In this document: piece by piece, positions 1 to 11,043 of the stretch
How the letters are laid out: each line of letters starts with the position of its first letter
How positions within the stretch are numbered: the first letter of the stretch is position 1
Made by a program: the position numbers and the translations under genes
Notes under the pieces: model-generated
Databases searched by the model: none
Told to the model about the DNA's origin: nothing
Seen by the model: only the letters and a program-made list of their open reading frames with translations
Assembly (NCBI RefSeq): GCF_014356525.2
Contig: NC_052516.1
Coordinates: forward strand, 20,292,257 to 20,356,256
Origin: Nilaparvata lugens
Taxonomy: Eukaryota > Arthropoda > Insecta > Hemiptera > Delphacidae
Reading direction: 5' to 3'
DNA length: 64,000 nt

Positions 1-324
1 TATATATGACCAGTGTAGTCATTTTTTGTATATATACATGGGTATGATTTTGTATATATGGCTAGTGTAGCATATACGTTTCCCCTAACGTGTAGTCATA
101 TAAAGCGCAGCTCTCCCCAACTCATAAGATAACCTCATACTTGTATTGAAGCCAGCAAAAGAGAGAATGTTGGTTTGATGGAGTGGGGGCGAGAGAGTAA
201 GTAGTGGAAGGAGAGGGGATGATGAGGATGATGAAGGAGTGGGCGGAGGGAGTGGTGGTAGTAGTGAATGGCAGTGCGACAAGGAAGGAGAAAAAATTCA
301 TCGAGGGTGAACAAAAGTGAATGG
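1..324. other. gene-free left edge, AT-rich then purine-rich
   Basis: No coding signal. The first 70 bases carry a short direct repeat (TATATATG followed by CAGTGTAG-like sequence near 3-17 and 55-70). From about 180 the + strand becomes strongly purine-rich and leads into the GAA tract. Confidence 0.6.
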
Positions 325-846
325 GTTGTAGGATGAAGGAAAGGAGGAGGAGGAGGAGGAGGAGGGGAAGAAGGAAGAAGAAGAAGAAAAGAAGAAGAAG
401 AAGAAGAAAGAAGAAGAAGAAGAAGAAGAAGAAGAAGAAGAGAGAAGAAGAAGAAGAATAAGAAGAAGAAGAAGAAAAGAAGAAGAAGAAAGAAGAAGAA
501 GAAGAAGAAGAAAAGAGAAGAAGAAGAAAGAAGAAGAAGAAGAAGAAGAAAGAAGAAGAAGAAGAAGAAGAAGAAGAAGAAGAAGAAGAAGAAGAAGAAG
601 AAAAGAAGAAGAAGAAGAAGAAGTAGAAGAAGTAGAAGAAGTAGAAGAAGAAGAAGAAGAAGAAGAAGAAGAAGAAGAAGAAGAAGAAGAAGAAGAAGAA
701 GAAGAAGAAGAAGAAGGAGACGAAGAAGTAGAAGAAGAAGAAGAAGAAGAAGGAGAAGAAGTAGAAGAAAGAGGATGAGGAGGGGTAGGAGGAGGAGGAG
801 GAGGAGGAGCAGGAGAAGAAGAAGAAGGAGATGATGATGAGAGAGG
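325..846. repeat. (GAA)n/(GGA)n microsatellite, about 0.5 kb
   Basis: An almost uninterrupted trinucleotide run of GAA, with GGA at both ends and scattered GTA or extra A. It reads as poly-Leu or poly-Ser/Phe on the minus strand, so the long ORFs there are low-complexity artefacts. Homopurine mirror-symmetric DNA of this length can adopt triplex structure (known property of GAA repeats). Confidence 0.95.
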
Positions 847-1494
847 AAAGGGAGAGAGAAATGGTTCAGAAAAAGGAGGGATAATGAGAATACAGGAGCT
901 ATAGGGATGAGATGAAGAAGAATGAGAAGCAAAGAGCTTGGTGAAAAGAGAACGAGGAAATTGAGGGAGTGCCATTGGAAAATGAAAAGCAAAGAAATTC
1001 TTTGTGTGAAAAGTGTAGTGAGCCAGTCTATTATAACCGAAAAAGGTGTTTTGTGTGTGACAGTTTTGTGCGTTACTATTATATCCTTTTCTCTCTCACC
1101 CGTTTCCCTTTTCTCACTCTTCCTCCTTTCTACTGCTATTTCTGACTCACTTGCACTCCTCATCACAATTTCGCTACCTTTTTTTATACACCTTTCAACA
1201 CCTTACATTTAATACCTATAAATTGCTTTCTCTTGATACCCTGCCAAATGTTTTGTTCATTTCTATCTTTTCTACTTTTTCTTCTCTGTATTTTCCCTCT
1301 CCTTATTCTTATTATTCTCGTCTATCTATTTCTCTTTCTATCTACTTTTTCAACCTTCACCCCCTTCTCAATTTCTTCTTCTACAACTTTATACAATCTA
1401 TAATATTCTCCTTTCTTTTTGCTTTCTCACTGTTTTGTTATTCATCTTAATTAATTTCGAATACCTGTAATTTCTCATGTCCACAACTGAGTAA
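847..1494. other. no gene; pyrimidine-rich stretch at about 1,081-1,445
   Basis: After the purine tract the + strand switches to a C/T-rich, weakly repetitive stretch. The short ORFs here have skewed Phe/Leu/Ser content and no recognisable motif. I see no gene. Confidence 0.5.
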
Positions 1495-1690
1495 CAGAGT
1501 AATTGAACGAGCGTTAGCGATTTCTTACTTTTGATAGCCAAAGGCGTTGTCCGTCTGTTTGTATGTTCTACAATCACTTGAGAGAGAATTGATCAATCAG
1601 CTTCAAATTTTGAACACGAGTATTCTTCGAACCTTTTTACAGGTAAAGTTCGTTAGACAACAAAATTGACTCACTCCGTCCTTCTTCAGT
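1495..1690. repeat. interspersed-repeat remnant (unclassified)
   Basis: The block beginning near GAACGAGCGTTAGCGA and running through GTCCGTCTGTTTGTATG has the look of a dispersed element found in many insect genomes. No second clear copy is in this window, so the call rests on general resemblance. Confidence 0.25.
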
Positions 1691-2036
1691 TTATATAGAT
1701 TATTTAATTTATATAAACTTATTTATTTAATCAAATTAGGGTTTATTCAATCAAATACTAAATTGGCAGTTGCTTTACTCAAGCAAAACCGTTGAAAAAA
1801 TTCTCTATCATCCCAGAAATTTAAATTATTCGTTTTTTGTTTGATTTTTCTCAGTTTCAAAATTCCTTTGCAGTCATCTTTATCAATCGCATTAAAAGCT
1901 TCTATCAATTCCTCCATTATGATAATTATTTTTATATTTAAATAATGATTCACTTTAACCTAAATAATTATTATCGTTCACAGAAGCAATAAAAACAACC
2001 GTCGAAAAATAATTTACTATCAGCTGTTTCCCCACC

Positions 2037-2530
2037 CTATAAAATTTTTACAGATGTCAAGTTAATCAAGATTATTTGGTTTAAACCTCCTGCTTTGGAG
2101 GTTTAAACTTTCCCAGAGTTTAAACTCAATACAGAGTTTAAACTGATACTGTGCAAATGGAATTTTAGTTTAAACAAAAAAAATCTAGATTTGGTTTAAG
2201 CTTTAGCTAAAACTTACACTGTGCAAACGGCCCTTAGTCAGCTGAAGAATTCATTGAATGCAATATGAAATAAAATTATTACTACAGTTTTCCCATTAAT
2301 TCATTCATAACATCAGCTGAGGCTATTTGGGAGCTCTGACACATGAATTCAGCTGGTTAATATACAATATAATTTACAAGTTTGCACAGTCAAAGCTTAA
2401 CCTCGATTTAATCAGCTGATGGCCTGAACTGAAAATAAAACAAATTATAATAAACGAGACTTGATACGGATTGAATCCAGTTTAAAATGAAATTTAGTTT
2501 AAACTGTCACTGTGCAAACGGCCCTTAACA
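2037..2530. repeat. short TIR/palindrome cluster (GTTTAAAC; GTGCAAACGGCCCTTA)
   Basis: The palindrome GTTTAAAC and near-variants recur from about 2,080 to 2,500. CACTGTGCAAACGGCCCTTA-like sequence occurs near 2,219 and 2,507, a related direct copy lies near 2,150, and an inverted copy (GTTTGCACAGT) near 2,383. The pair 2,383/2,528 is consistent with a small TIR element of about 150 bp. Confidence 0.5.
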
Positions 2531-2609
2531 TCAACAAAATGATACGGGTTGATAATAATATTAATGTGCGAGTTTCACCATTTATTTTCGTTGTAATTTA
2601 AGTATTTGA

Positions 2610-2860
2610 AAGTGATCATTAACTAGCAGTTCGTAATGGAAAGAAACATTGAAGAGTATTTGAAATCATGTATCACATGGCCACCTTCTCATTAAAAAAA
2701 ATGAACTTGGATTCATATGAGGGACAAAGATGTTGAAGTGGCAGAGTAATATTTGAAGAGTAATTTTTTATTTCAAATAGGATCCCCAATGAAACCTACT
2801 GTCAAATTATTCTTGCAAGAGAAATATTTAGGAGTTTTCATAATTTTCATCAACACTCTC
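2610..2860. repeat. repeat family D, copy 1
   Basis: This shares an ordered set of segments with 7,480-7,765: a CATGGCCACCTTC-like block, then an AATAGGATCCCCAATG-like block followed by CTGTCAAATTA. The copies are diverged and indel-rich, so this is an old dispersed repeat. Family unknown. Confidence 0.5.
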
Positions 2861-2984
2861 TATAATTTATTATAGTTGCTGGTTTCAAAGATAACAATAC
2901 AACAGTTCTTGAGCGAGTTCTTCAACCCAGGGGGTCACTAGTAATTATTTCTAGGTAATTGGTTGCTCTCAGTTGAATAGTATA

Positions 2985-3340
2985 TATAGTAAAGTTCACG
3001 TTATAATGACAGTGGAGAAAGATAGGAGAACAGATTTGCCGATTCTCTGTCTTGCCAATAATTGAATAGCTGATATATGTGATGTAATAACTGTTCATTC
3101 TTGTTTAAAAAAATAAATTACATTTTATTCGTCAAGAGAATATATTTTCCAATGATTAAATGATAAATTTTCATGATTGAAATCAAATATCTGTAATTAT
3201 ATTTCTACATTGTTGAAAAACGATCTGGCAACGTCGCAGAGCTAGAAAATGATAGCGCTGTCAGCCTTTTCGAATGATAGACAAGGATAACAGCACCAAT
3301 GTTCATCAAATACTGCCATTATGACGTGGACCTTACTATA
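2985..3340 (+). mobile_element. TIR element family A, copy A1 (about 356 bp)
   Basis: The left end TATAGTAAAGTTCACG is an inverted copy of the right end CGTGGACCTTACTATA. The interior begins with the family's GATAGGAGAACA block and ends with a block containing AGACAAGGATA. It has no coding capacity. Ends of the form TA-TAG...CTA-TA suggest a TA target, as in Tc1/mariner-type elements (inference). Confidence 0.8.
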
Positions 3341-4104
3341 GCGTTTCTTCAATTCGTCTTCAATCTTTCATAATCTTAACCTCAGGACAACATCAACATT
3401 TTTGGAGAGCAATAGTACAGGCTCAGCCTAGTTTTTCCTTTAATGTCATAATTATATTATGATTATAGTGTTTTCTACAATAAATAAAAAAAAATAAATC
3501 TTGTATTTGACCACCGCCATTTTGTTCGTAGAAAGAACTCGAAACGCCTGGGTGTGCGCACACACCCTAAGTAAACGCTCTATTTAGTCACTAATTAATT
3601 ATCAAATTAGCATGTATTTTAATCAGACTTCAATTACTAGATTTTCAATTAGTTAATGAGAAACCGTTATTACAGTGCTGCTAAGACAAATTAATTTGTG
3701 GTAACTGGTTATGGAATAGCATAAGGAAATTGCTAACCTGGATGTTCTGGAACTGACAGGTTATTTGATTACTGATACACAAGGGTATGTATTGACCTTC
3801 TATACCTCTGATTAGAAACTGGTATAATTTTAAAAACGTAGGCTATTATATTCGCTAATTATAATATTCGCGTGCTGTAATAGTTCTATAACCATTATTT
3901 TTCATATCTAATGTGTTCTCAGAGACAATTGGGAAGATACTGTTATAATTATTATTGTTTGATGAATGTGATTTCATGAATGATAATTTACATAATCAAT
4001 TAGTTGAAAATTTGATAGAGAAGTAGCCTCAAAAATCCTAATCATTTGCTATTGATAAAAATATAAATTTGCTATTGACAGATTTATTAATAATTATTAG
4101 ATAG
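3341..4104. other. no feature seen
   Basis: AT-rich sequence without a credible ORF. A short CpG-containing patch (CCGCCATTTTG, then TGTGCGCACACA) lies near 3,512-3,566; the latter is a self-complementary motif. Nothing else supports a gene. Confidence 0.4.
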
Positions 4105-4282
4105 AAAGACTAAGAAATTGTCAAAAGCCACAGATTAATTGATAGTTAGAAAGACCGGTTTCGGTTGTTACACCATTGTCAATCTCTGATCAGTTTATCA
4201 AAGGTTGACAATGATGTAACAACCGAAACTGGTCTTTCTAACTATCAATAAATCTGTGGCTTTTGACAATTTCTTAGTCTTT
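4105..4282. mobile_element. fold-back element C1 (178 bp hairpin)
   Basis: The left arm begins AAAGACTAAGAAATTGTCAA and the right arm ends with its reverse complement. The arms extend inward through AACCGAAACCGGTC-type sequence (GACCGGTTTCGGTTGTTACA on the left) and meet around 4,190. Both arms are nearly complementary over about 80 bp. A second member is at 34,807-34,951. Confidence 0.85.
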
Positions 4283-4604
4283 TTATTTAATATGAATAAT
4301 TACCACAAAATCAACTTCTCAACTACACAAAAAATTTATAGATAAGTAGCTGCACTAATGTACATTACTATACAATATCATCTTCAAGGAGAGTATTATG
4401 AATATTTAGTGTGTTTCTATGCTTATAATATGCATAATTTTCTAAGCCAGTCTGGAAATTCAATTTGAGAAATGTGTAGATACGCGTTTAAAACCCTGGT
4501 AAAGAACTGATGAACATTTTGCTGTCAAAGACATACAATTTATTTCGTCTTATCAATGCGTTTCTCATTATACAGGTCCTAACATTATAATCCTAAGATA
4601 TTTT

Positions 4605-4740
4605 TTCAATTCAATTCTTTATTGCCAAAATTTAACAACGTAACAAATCAAAGGTTAATAAATCAAACATCACAAGAAAATAAAATAAAATTAACTACCC
4701 AGAACTAAAATCTGAAAATTGTTTCAGGCAATTGATTATC
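4605..4740 (-). repeat. LINE 3' tail (minus strand), no coding part
   Basis: Read on the minus strand this ends in CAATAAAGAATTGAATTG, an AATAAA-like sequence followed by a short tandem tail. This matches the layout of the other LINE 3' ends in the window (37.4, 48.1, 52.5, 57.6 and 60.9 kb). The body is degraded. Confidence 0.4.
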
Positions 4741-5549
4741 TTCCATGTTTGTATACCGGAAATGACTAAGGAGTGTATTTTTTAATACATTTGCTCCCTC
4801 ACTAAATGCTCAGTTTGCAGTACATTGTATTATTTGAACACTTTCTACTATATCCATGTGAACAATAAAATATCTATGAAAAAACATGAATAGTAGCTTG
4901 GACATTAGTTTTATAATGATGATCTTCAAAACACGATTTGATTTAGAGTTAAAAGATTAACACAGAAGTGAGTGAGCGAATGCATGTCTCAAGCATTTCA
5001 TGAGTGCTTTAAAGACCATTGTATACATTATTTTATCTACGATCACTTAAGCAAAGTATCTGAACCCTTATGAATTGAAACATGAATGGAAACATCCATA
5101 ATTCCTTATGGATTTATCCATGGGAAAATGTGAGTTGGAATAACTATTGGCTGATAATAATTATTTATTTATTTATGTACAATATCTGTTTGGAGACAAC
5201 AAACCCACAACTGCCTCCTTAACTTGGATCATAATAATGTCAAAATACTATAAATTATGATATATCGTTAAAATTCTCATGCATAATTTATTATATAAAT
5301 GAACTATAATATTAAAATAATAGAACTATTAAACTATTGAACTAATTAAACCAAGTGATGATGCAAATTGAGTTTTTAAATCAAGTTTGCAAATAAATCA
5401 TGCTGATGAGTTGAGAAAAAGTGGACTTGAAAAATGAATCTATGACTTATTTCAAATCCACTCCAAATTTAATAAAAGGTGGCTCACAGTGGAAAATCTC
5501 AGAAATCTAACAGTCTTCAATAATCTTTGTAGGCATACATTATTGTGGT
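4741..5549. other. no feature seen
   Basis: AT-rich non-coding sequence. No ORF with sensible composition, no repeat I can pair inside the window. Confidence 0.4.
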
Positions 5550-5885
5550 GTGGTTTTATTTTCATGCCTTTCTCCTTTACATCTAAAGCTCAAAAGCATC
5601 AAAGAAAATTCTAGTTTCTTCTACTATCAATCCTGTCTCTCCAACTTTCTCTCTCAAGCGTATGCTTACCCTTCCTGTTCTTCCTCTTTCTCTCGCTATC
5701 TCTTTCATTCTCTTGCTTACTGCATCTTTCTGTTTCATTATCTTTTTTCCTTATTCTTTCTCCTTCTTTCTTTCATTTCCTTCCTCCTTTATTATCTGCC
5801 TCAATCCATCTTTACTCTTTGTTTCTCTTTCTTCCTCATTCCATTCCCCTCTTCAATTCATTCTTCTAGTCCCACACCTCTAACG
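5550..5885. repeat. pyrimidine-rich low-complexity tract
   Basis: Imperfect CTTTCTC/TTCCT runs. The two overlapping + strand ORFs here are Ser/Phe/Leu-rich in every frame, as expected from a C/T tract, and carry no motif. Not a gene. Confidence 0.6.
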
Positions 5886-6343
5886 TTCAGCAGGCTAGTC
5901 AACATAGAACTCTTTCTGGGTCGTTCAAACATCTGTGGACATTTTCAGTCTGTGTAAAGAAGTGTTCGTATATCTGGCCTATTTCTTTCCTTTCTAATGC
6001 TCTCTTGTTGGCTCAGGGTAAACAGTATATTCGATACTCCGGAGTTCTTCTTTTAGAACAATGAGTTTTAGGAATGTACAGTATTTTCAGACAATGGAAA
6101 AATGAAATTAAATGTAATATTTCATGTAGCTTATAACTTTAGAAGAGATACATACTTCCATTATTGTGATCAATAAGAGAGTTGAATCAATTACCTCACC
6201 ACCATTGCTTGTTCAGAAATGAGAAAAACATATCAAATGGTAAGAGAGCAATATTTTTGGGAACGATTCCTTTATCAAGTGTAATCAAATTTATGATTTC
6301 ATGAGGCTTTATCAGATTCAATATATTATCAGTTCATCAAGTA

Positions 6344-6832
6344 ATATCGGGGACCGAGCTTCGCTCTGGAGTACAAAAGCATAAAAAAATATTACGAAAG
6401 AGGAAATTGTAAAAACATTCATACAAATATGTTCTATATAATAACAGTAAATTGAGATTAACTCCTAGAGGAATGCAAAAATTTCCCTCACAAAGGCCCA
6501 GTTGCACAAAAGCCGGTTGAATTTTAATATTGATTAACTTCATGTGAACCAAATCAGAGAAGACCATTTCAAAAAGATGGATTGGAACTAATCAGGATTG
6601 AAAATAACCCGCCTTTTTTGCAACCGGCACTAAGTACCTCATTGAATGAAATCATAATTTTGACACAGTCCCATACACATGAACTCGCTCACTCACTTCC
6701 ATCACCAACAGACCTACTATGTTCTGAATTTCGTGAGAATCGTTAGAGCCGTTTTCGAGATCCGGTGAAATATAAACATATAAACATCTTAACATCTTAA
6801 CATCTAAACATCTAAACATATAAACAGAAGAA
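6344..6832 (+). mobile_element. repeat family B, copy B1 (internally rearranged)
   Basis: It begins with the family start ATATCGGGG-ACCGAGCTTCGC and ends with the conserved 3' block CTACTATGTTCTGAATTTCG then TTAGAGCCGTTTTCGAGATC, followed by an ATAAACAT-type simple repeat. The centre is replaced by a different TIR element (6,495-6,631). Orientation matches B3-B5. Confidence 0.7.
6495..6631. mobile_element. small TIR element nested in B1
   Basis: The left end GGCCCAGTTGCACAAAAGCC pairs with the right end (CGCC, T-run, GCAACCGGCAC) in inverted orientation. About 137 bp, non-coding. A 'GTTGCACAAAAGCCGGTT' terminus recalls MITE ends reported widely in insects (recollection, unverified). Confidence 0.6.
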
Positions 6833-6928
6833 GAAATATAGAAGAAAAATATTTCATATTCAAGGTCAATTTTAAGACATTCTTTACACATCTATAATTT
6901 CATACGTCTGTCGACTGTAGCCTTGAAC

Positions 6929-7135
6929 CACTACCTCCGTAAACAAAGCCATAGTGCATTCTGGTGACGTCAGCACAGGTAGGGCTACTCAACACCCAAT
7001 AAAAACACCAACTCACATTTGTTGATTTCAGCTGATCTATATCAGCTAGTGTTTTTATTGGTGTAGGAGGTGGTTATAGCCCTACCTGTGTTGACGTCAC
7101 CAAAATGCAGTATGGCTTTGTTTATGGAGGTAGTG
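6929..7135. mobile_element. fold-back element (207 bp)
   Basis: The left arm starts CACTACCTCCGTAAACAAAG and the right arm ends CTTTGTTTATGGAGGTAGTG. The complementarity continues inward through the TGACGTCA-containing and AGCCCTACCTGTG segments, giving stems of about 60 bp with few mismatches, then a shorter inner stem around CAATAAAAACAC/GTGTTTTTATTG. Non-coding. Confidence 0.85.
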
Positions 7136-7479
7136 CTTGAACACAGGGTATCTCTTGATGTGAGTACAGTTTAATGCGCCACAAAAACTAGCATTTCACT
7201 TTTCAACAGCTGATGCTATGATATACTATACTTGTTCGTCATAAATGAAACTGCATCAAGGGAGAAACGCTCCCACAGTATATGACACGTCAAAGTGTAA
7301 TCTAATATATTACTATTATCCTTCATCCATCAACACAATAGTCAAAAGAACACAACAAATTTCAATAAAAATATAAATAGAAAGAAAACTGGTAGTTTTG
7401 TGGACAGTAGACCTCGCGCAGTTATAAACCACAGTCTCCTCTAATACTGTTCATCAGAGTAAATTTATAATGTGACTAT

Positions 7480-7765
7480 CTTCGAAATGGTTTGAGATAT
7501 CGATATGCGATTTTCGCCATTCTTTTTTTCTTTAAATTCCATATCGATATCATGTTTCGCATGACCACCTTCCTATTTAAAGAATAAAGTTGCATTCAAT
7601 ATATAGCGGATCCAAGATGGCGAACCAGATTTCCAAAGTCAAGGTAAAGTAGTATTTTCAAATTGAGTAGGATCCCCAATCACACCCACCGTCAAATTAC
7701 CTTTGTGTATGAGATATTAAGCCGTTCTCGGACTTTCCACCCACCCTGTATAAACATGAATAAAT
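7480..7765. repeat. repeat family D, copy 2
   Basis: Same ordered blocks as 2,610-2,860 (CATGACCACCTTCC, GAGTAGGATCCCCAATC, GTCAAATTACC). It ends in CTTTCCACCCACCCTGTATA, a terminus of the kind seen on mariner-like elements (inference). Confidence 0.5.
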
Positions 7766-8530
7766 AGAAAAGCAAAACCGTAAACTTGAATCTTAGACCT
7801 CACTTCGCTCGGTCAACTATTCATACAAATTTTCTTAAAAGGTTCCCTGCTCAAATTTAATTGAAAACCATCGATTTAACGGACGGAGCGTGAGAGTAAA
7901 GAGTATACATCAAGCAAAAATTAACCAGCAAGCAATCTAAGGACACAATACTGCTAATCTCCAAGGACACAATACAATAAAGGAACCCCTGAGTGTTTTT
8001 TGAGCTCCTTCAAGCCCTCAATTTCTCTTATGTATATATCTGATATATCTGTATTCGTACAGAAATAGAAAGATACAGTGCCTTTTTCTCCTCAGGGCTA
8101 CTCTTAAATATAAATAAAGATTAGAAATCCAATACCTTTAAAATTGTTCAATAAATTTTGGCTTCCCGTGAATGAATTCTCTGCCACTTGAAATTATCCT
8201 TTCCCCATCCTTATCACTATTTCCGAAAACCGACACCTAGCTCTTGCTTCTGGGTATTGACTTATAGCTGGTAGCGAGGAGAAGCTGTATTCATTTTTAT
8301 AATGACATACCTAAGAAATGTAGATAATGCGTTTTACATAAGGTTTATTGATTTTTCTCTTCTTCTTTTATTTTTCTTTATGTCTATCTTTCTGTCTTTT
8401 TATAGTAATCCAAAATCATTATATCTTCAGTTTTACATTCATTTATTGTTTATTCATGTACAGTGCTATTTCGTTATGTTACCAATATGGGTCTTGTTAG
8501 ACTCAGTGGAAATTATAATATTGTGGGCTA
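7766..8530. other. no gene; dispersed-repeat debris
   Basis: Includes ACCTCACTTCGCTCGGTC near 7,798, a phrase typical of interspersed repeats. The + ORF at 8,302-8,679 runs into family B sequence at its 3' end, so it is not a gene. Confidence 0.4.
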
Positions 8531-8549
8531 TAAATAAATCCTATTTTAT

Positions 8550-9283
8550 TGAGCGAGCAATTTCAGTATATGGTTATCTGGTTATCTGGATATCTGGTTA
8601 TTATGGTTATGTATGTCCAACGGATCTCGAAAACGGCTCTAAAGATTTTCACGAAATTTGGAACATATTAGCTTTATGATATAAAGATTCGATTGCACTA
8701 GGTCTCATTCCTGGGAAAACTCGCTGAAGGACATGAAAAAGGATAATAATTATACATCATTGGAAAAACAGATGATAATTTCGTTGTCTATCGATAAGAG
8801 AAGATGTGAGTGCCTGTGTGGAAGAGAAACAGAATTATTTTCAGCTGTTCAACTATTTACAATAAATCAGTTAATTCACGAGAAATATTAATCTATAAAT
8901 TTCAATCGATTTGATCAAAATAATATGATTTGTTGACATGACATGGTATATCATTCCAAATTAGTGTATATCATAAATTTCAAAGTTAATAATTATTTTA
9001 CAGTTTTAAGTGATTAGTTAGTGTTATTTTGTTATTCTATTTGTTTCGTAAACAATCTAAATTAGAACTTTCCTGTTTTCAAATGTTTGGACTGAAAATT
9101 GTACCTGAATTCAAGTGTATGGAACATAACCTACTTTTTGGAATATTTATAGTGTATAAATCAAAATCAGGGCAAGAAACAGTTTTGGGCTGTGCCTGTT
9201 TGTCCTTCCCCAAGCATTTTAAAGAATTGTGTTCTTTTTATCAATAAATAAATAACGAACGAAGCTCGGTGCCCCGATATTTA
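8550..9283 (-). mobile_element. repeat family B, copy B2 (near full length, reversed)
   Basis: The reverse complement of the family: CCGTTTTCGAGATC appears as GATCTCGAAAACGG near 8,622, and the 5' start appears as GAAGCTCGGTGCCCCGATAT at 9,261-9,280. About 730 bp. It contains TTTTGGGCTGTGCCTGT near 9,183, also found at 35.7 kb. No conserved ORF. Confidence 0.75.
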
Positions 9284-9287
9284 ATAA

Positions 9288-9370
9288 ATAAATCACTTGA
9301 TAATTGCATCATATAGCCGAAACATGTCGTGATTGAACAATTTTAAAATGGTACTTAAATTTCTAATTTT
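9288..9370 (+). repeat. repeat family E fragment
   Basis: The block TAGCCGAAACATGTCGTG followed by TTTTAAAATGGTACTTAAAT recurs in related form near 50,640-50,715 and 55,816-55,950. It abuts copy B2 directly. Confidence 0.45.
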
Positions 9371-9959
9371 CATCTAGAAAGATACAGATATAATAAGAAT
9401 AACATCAAATGATGGGAGTGGAACGCGCGTGTTTGTGGCACATAAGTCTGTACACAGCTTTGTAGTTTTACTGTAATTCGAATTCAGCTGCTGATCAAAT
9501 TCAGATCGTCTTTCTGTTGATAAAATAGAGTTACATGCTTTTGAGTGAGTATAAATAGAGAGTGTTTGAGCAACACTCTTGAACTGGTATTTACTCTGAG
9601 AGACACAAAAGAGGAGACCATCAATGAAAATGAACGCGAGTTCCATATAGGGACTCTCCATGTATGGTCAATTGTCCAGCCTAAATACACACCATGACTG
9701 TAATGACTCAGTCCAAACCTAAATACACTACATGACTGAGTCCATTAGAACCAACATGGCTCCCATTTCCATTGATGTGTCTTCTTAAATTTCGTCTTTC
9801 ATGTGAGCTGGCCATTTGCAGCTCTAGTGAGATTCGCTTTAAACTGTCAGAGGTAATGGAAAGGATAGCGTTGGAGATATACATAAGGAATGCTGACACT
9901 TTAGAGTGTATCTAACTGTAGGCATGAATCATCATTAGACTCTAAGATCTCGAATGGAG
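9371..9959. other. no gene recognised
   Basis: The overlapping minus ORFs (about 60-95 codons) have no motif and no splice context I trust. CCTAAATACAC-ATGACTG is repeated at about 9,680-9,697 and 9,718-9,735, a short local duplication. Confidence 0.35.
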
Positions 9960-10630
9960 TCGTTTTGTTCTCGGATGAACAAGTGAGAGTGAAGGACGAG
10001 GTAGTGGAGGAGGTGGAGGAGTAAGAGGAGGAGGATAACATTGAGGATCAGGAAGAGAAGGATTAGGACCTGGAGGAGGAAGAGGAGGAGGTTTAGGATA
10101 GGGAGGGGGAGAGAATGATGAGGAACAGGAGGAGAAGGATAAGGATCGGGAGGAGGCAGAGGTGGTGGAGGAAGAGGAGGAGGAGGAGGAGGAGGAGGAG
10201 GAGGATAAGGAGGGGGAGAGAAGTATGAGGATCAGGAGGAGAAGGATAAGGACCGGGAGGAGGAAGAGATGGAGGAGAATGAGGAGGGGGGAATAGTATG
10301 AGGAGAAGGAGGTGATGAAGGTGAGAAGGAGGAGGACTTGAAGAAGGAGGTGGTGAGAAGGATTAGGATCAGGAGGAGGAGGAGGAGGAGGAGTAGGAGG
10401 AGGAGGAGGAGGAGGAGGAGGAGGAAGAGGTGGAGGATGAGGAGGATAGGGAGGGGGAGAGAATGATGAGGATCAGGAGGAGAAGGATAAGGATCGGGAG
10501 GAGAAGAAGGAGGAGGAGCAGGAAATAGGAGGTGGAAAAGGAGGAGTGGAAGAAGAAGGAGGTGGGATAGGAGGAGGGCGTGAAGAAGGAGGTAATGAAA
10601 AGAGCAAGAATAAGAAGAAGAAGATTGGAT
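9960..10630. repeat. purine-rich (GGA)n minisatellite
   Basis: GGA/GAGGA runs containing a longer recurring unit GAGGAGAAGGATAAGGATCG near 10,129, 10,231 and 10,480. This larger unit shows the tract grew by duplication of composite blocks as well as by triplet slippage. ORFs here are artefacts. Confidence 0.85.
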
Positions 10631-10869
10631 TAGATAGAAATGTTGAATATACTTGGCTTACAGTTTCGATATTATTAAATCTCAAAACTTTCGAATTATC
10701 TTCATAGAGTGAAATCAGAAAATTAGTCTCATCTTTTTTCTTTGATAAAAATCATAAATAATATATTGTTACTTGAATTTATAAATCTCACAGAACTGAT
10801 TATAAGATTCATCCTCTTTCATGTTTACGAAGTTTAAATACTATTATTCCACGTGTTTCGAATGGACAC

Positions 10870-10990
10870 GTTAAGTTTTTGTTCCCGGCTGCCTAAATAT
10901 CAGTCGTTAGGTCATATCAGAGGCCCTGAAATGTATCAGTTGCACCTGAAAACTCTGACACAAGACATGAGCCAGTCAGGTCAATCGATA
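10870..10990 (+). repeat. repeat family G, copy 1
   Basis: Begins GTTCCCGGCTGCCTAAATAT. A related start GTTCCCGGCTGAAATATGAC is at 17,821. The shared part is short and the copies then diverge. Confidence 0.35.
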
Positions 10991-11043
10991 TTATTATTCT
11001 TGTATACTATTATTTAATTGATAGTCCAGTCACTATATACATT

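Noticed and set aside
135..1166. 343-codon minus ORF across the GAA tract
   Set aside because: It is a run of Leu/Ser/Phe produced by triplet repeats; the same region is open in several frames and has no complex sequence.
8302..8679. 125-codon plus ORF
   Set aside because: Its 3' part is reversed family-B repeat sequence and the rest is Phe/Leu-rich AT sequence.
9029..9247. 72-codon plus ORF in copy B2
   Set aside because: It lies antisense in a repeat; the matching regions of B4 and B5 are interrupted in that frame.
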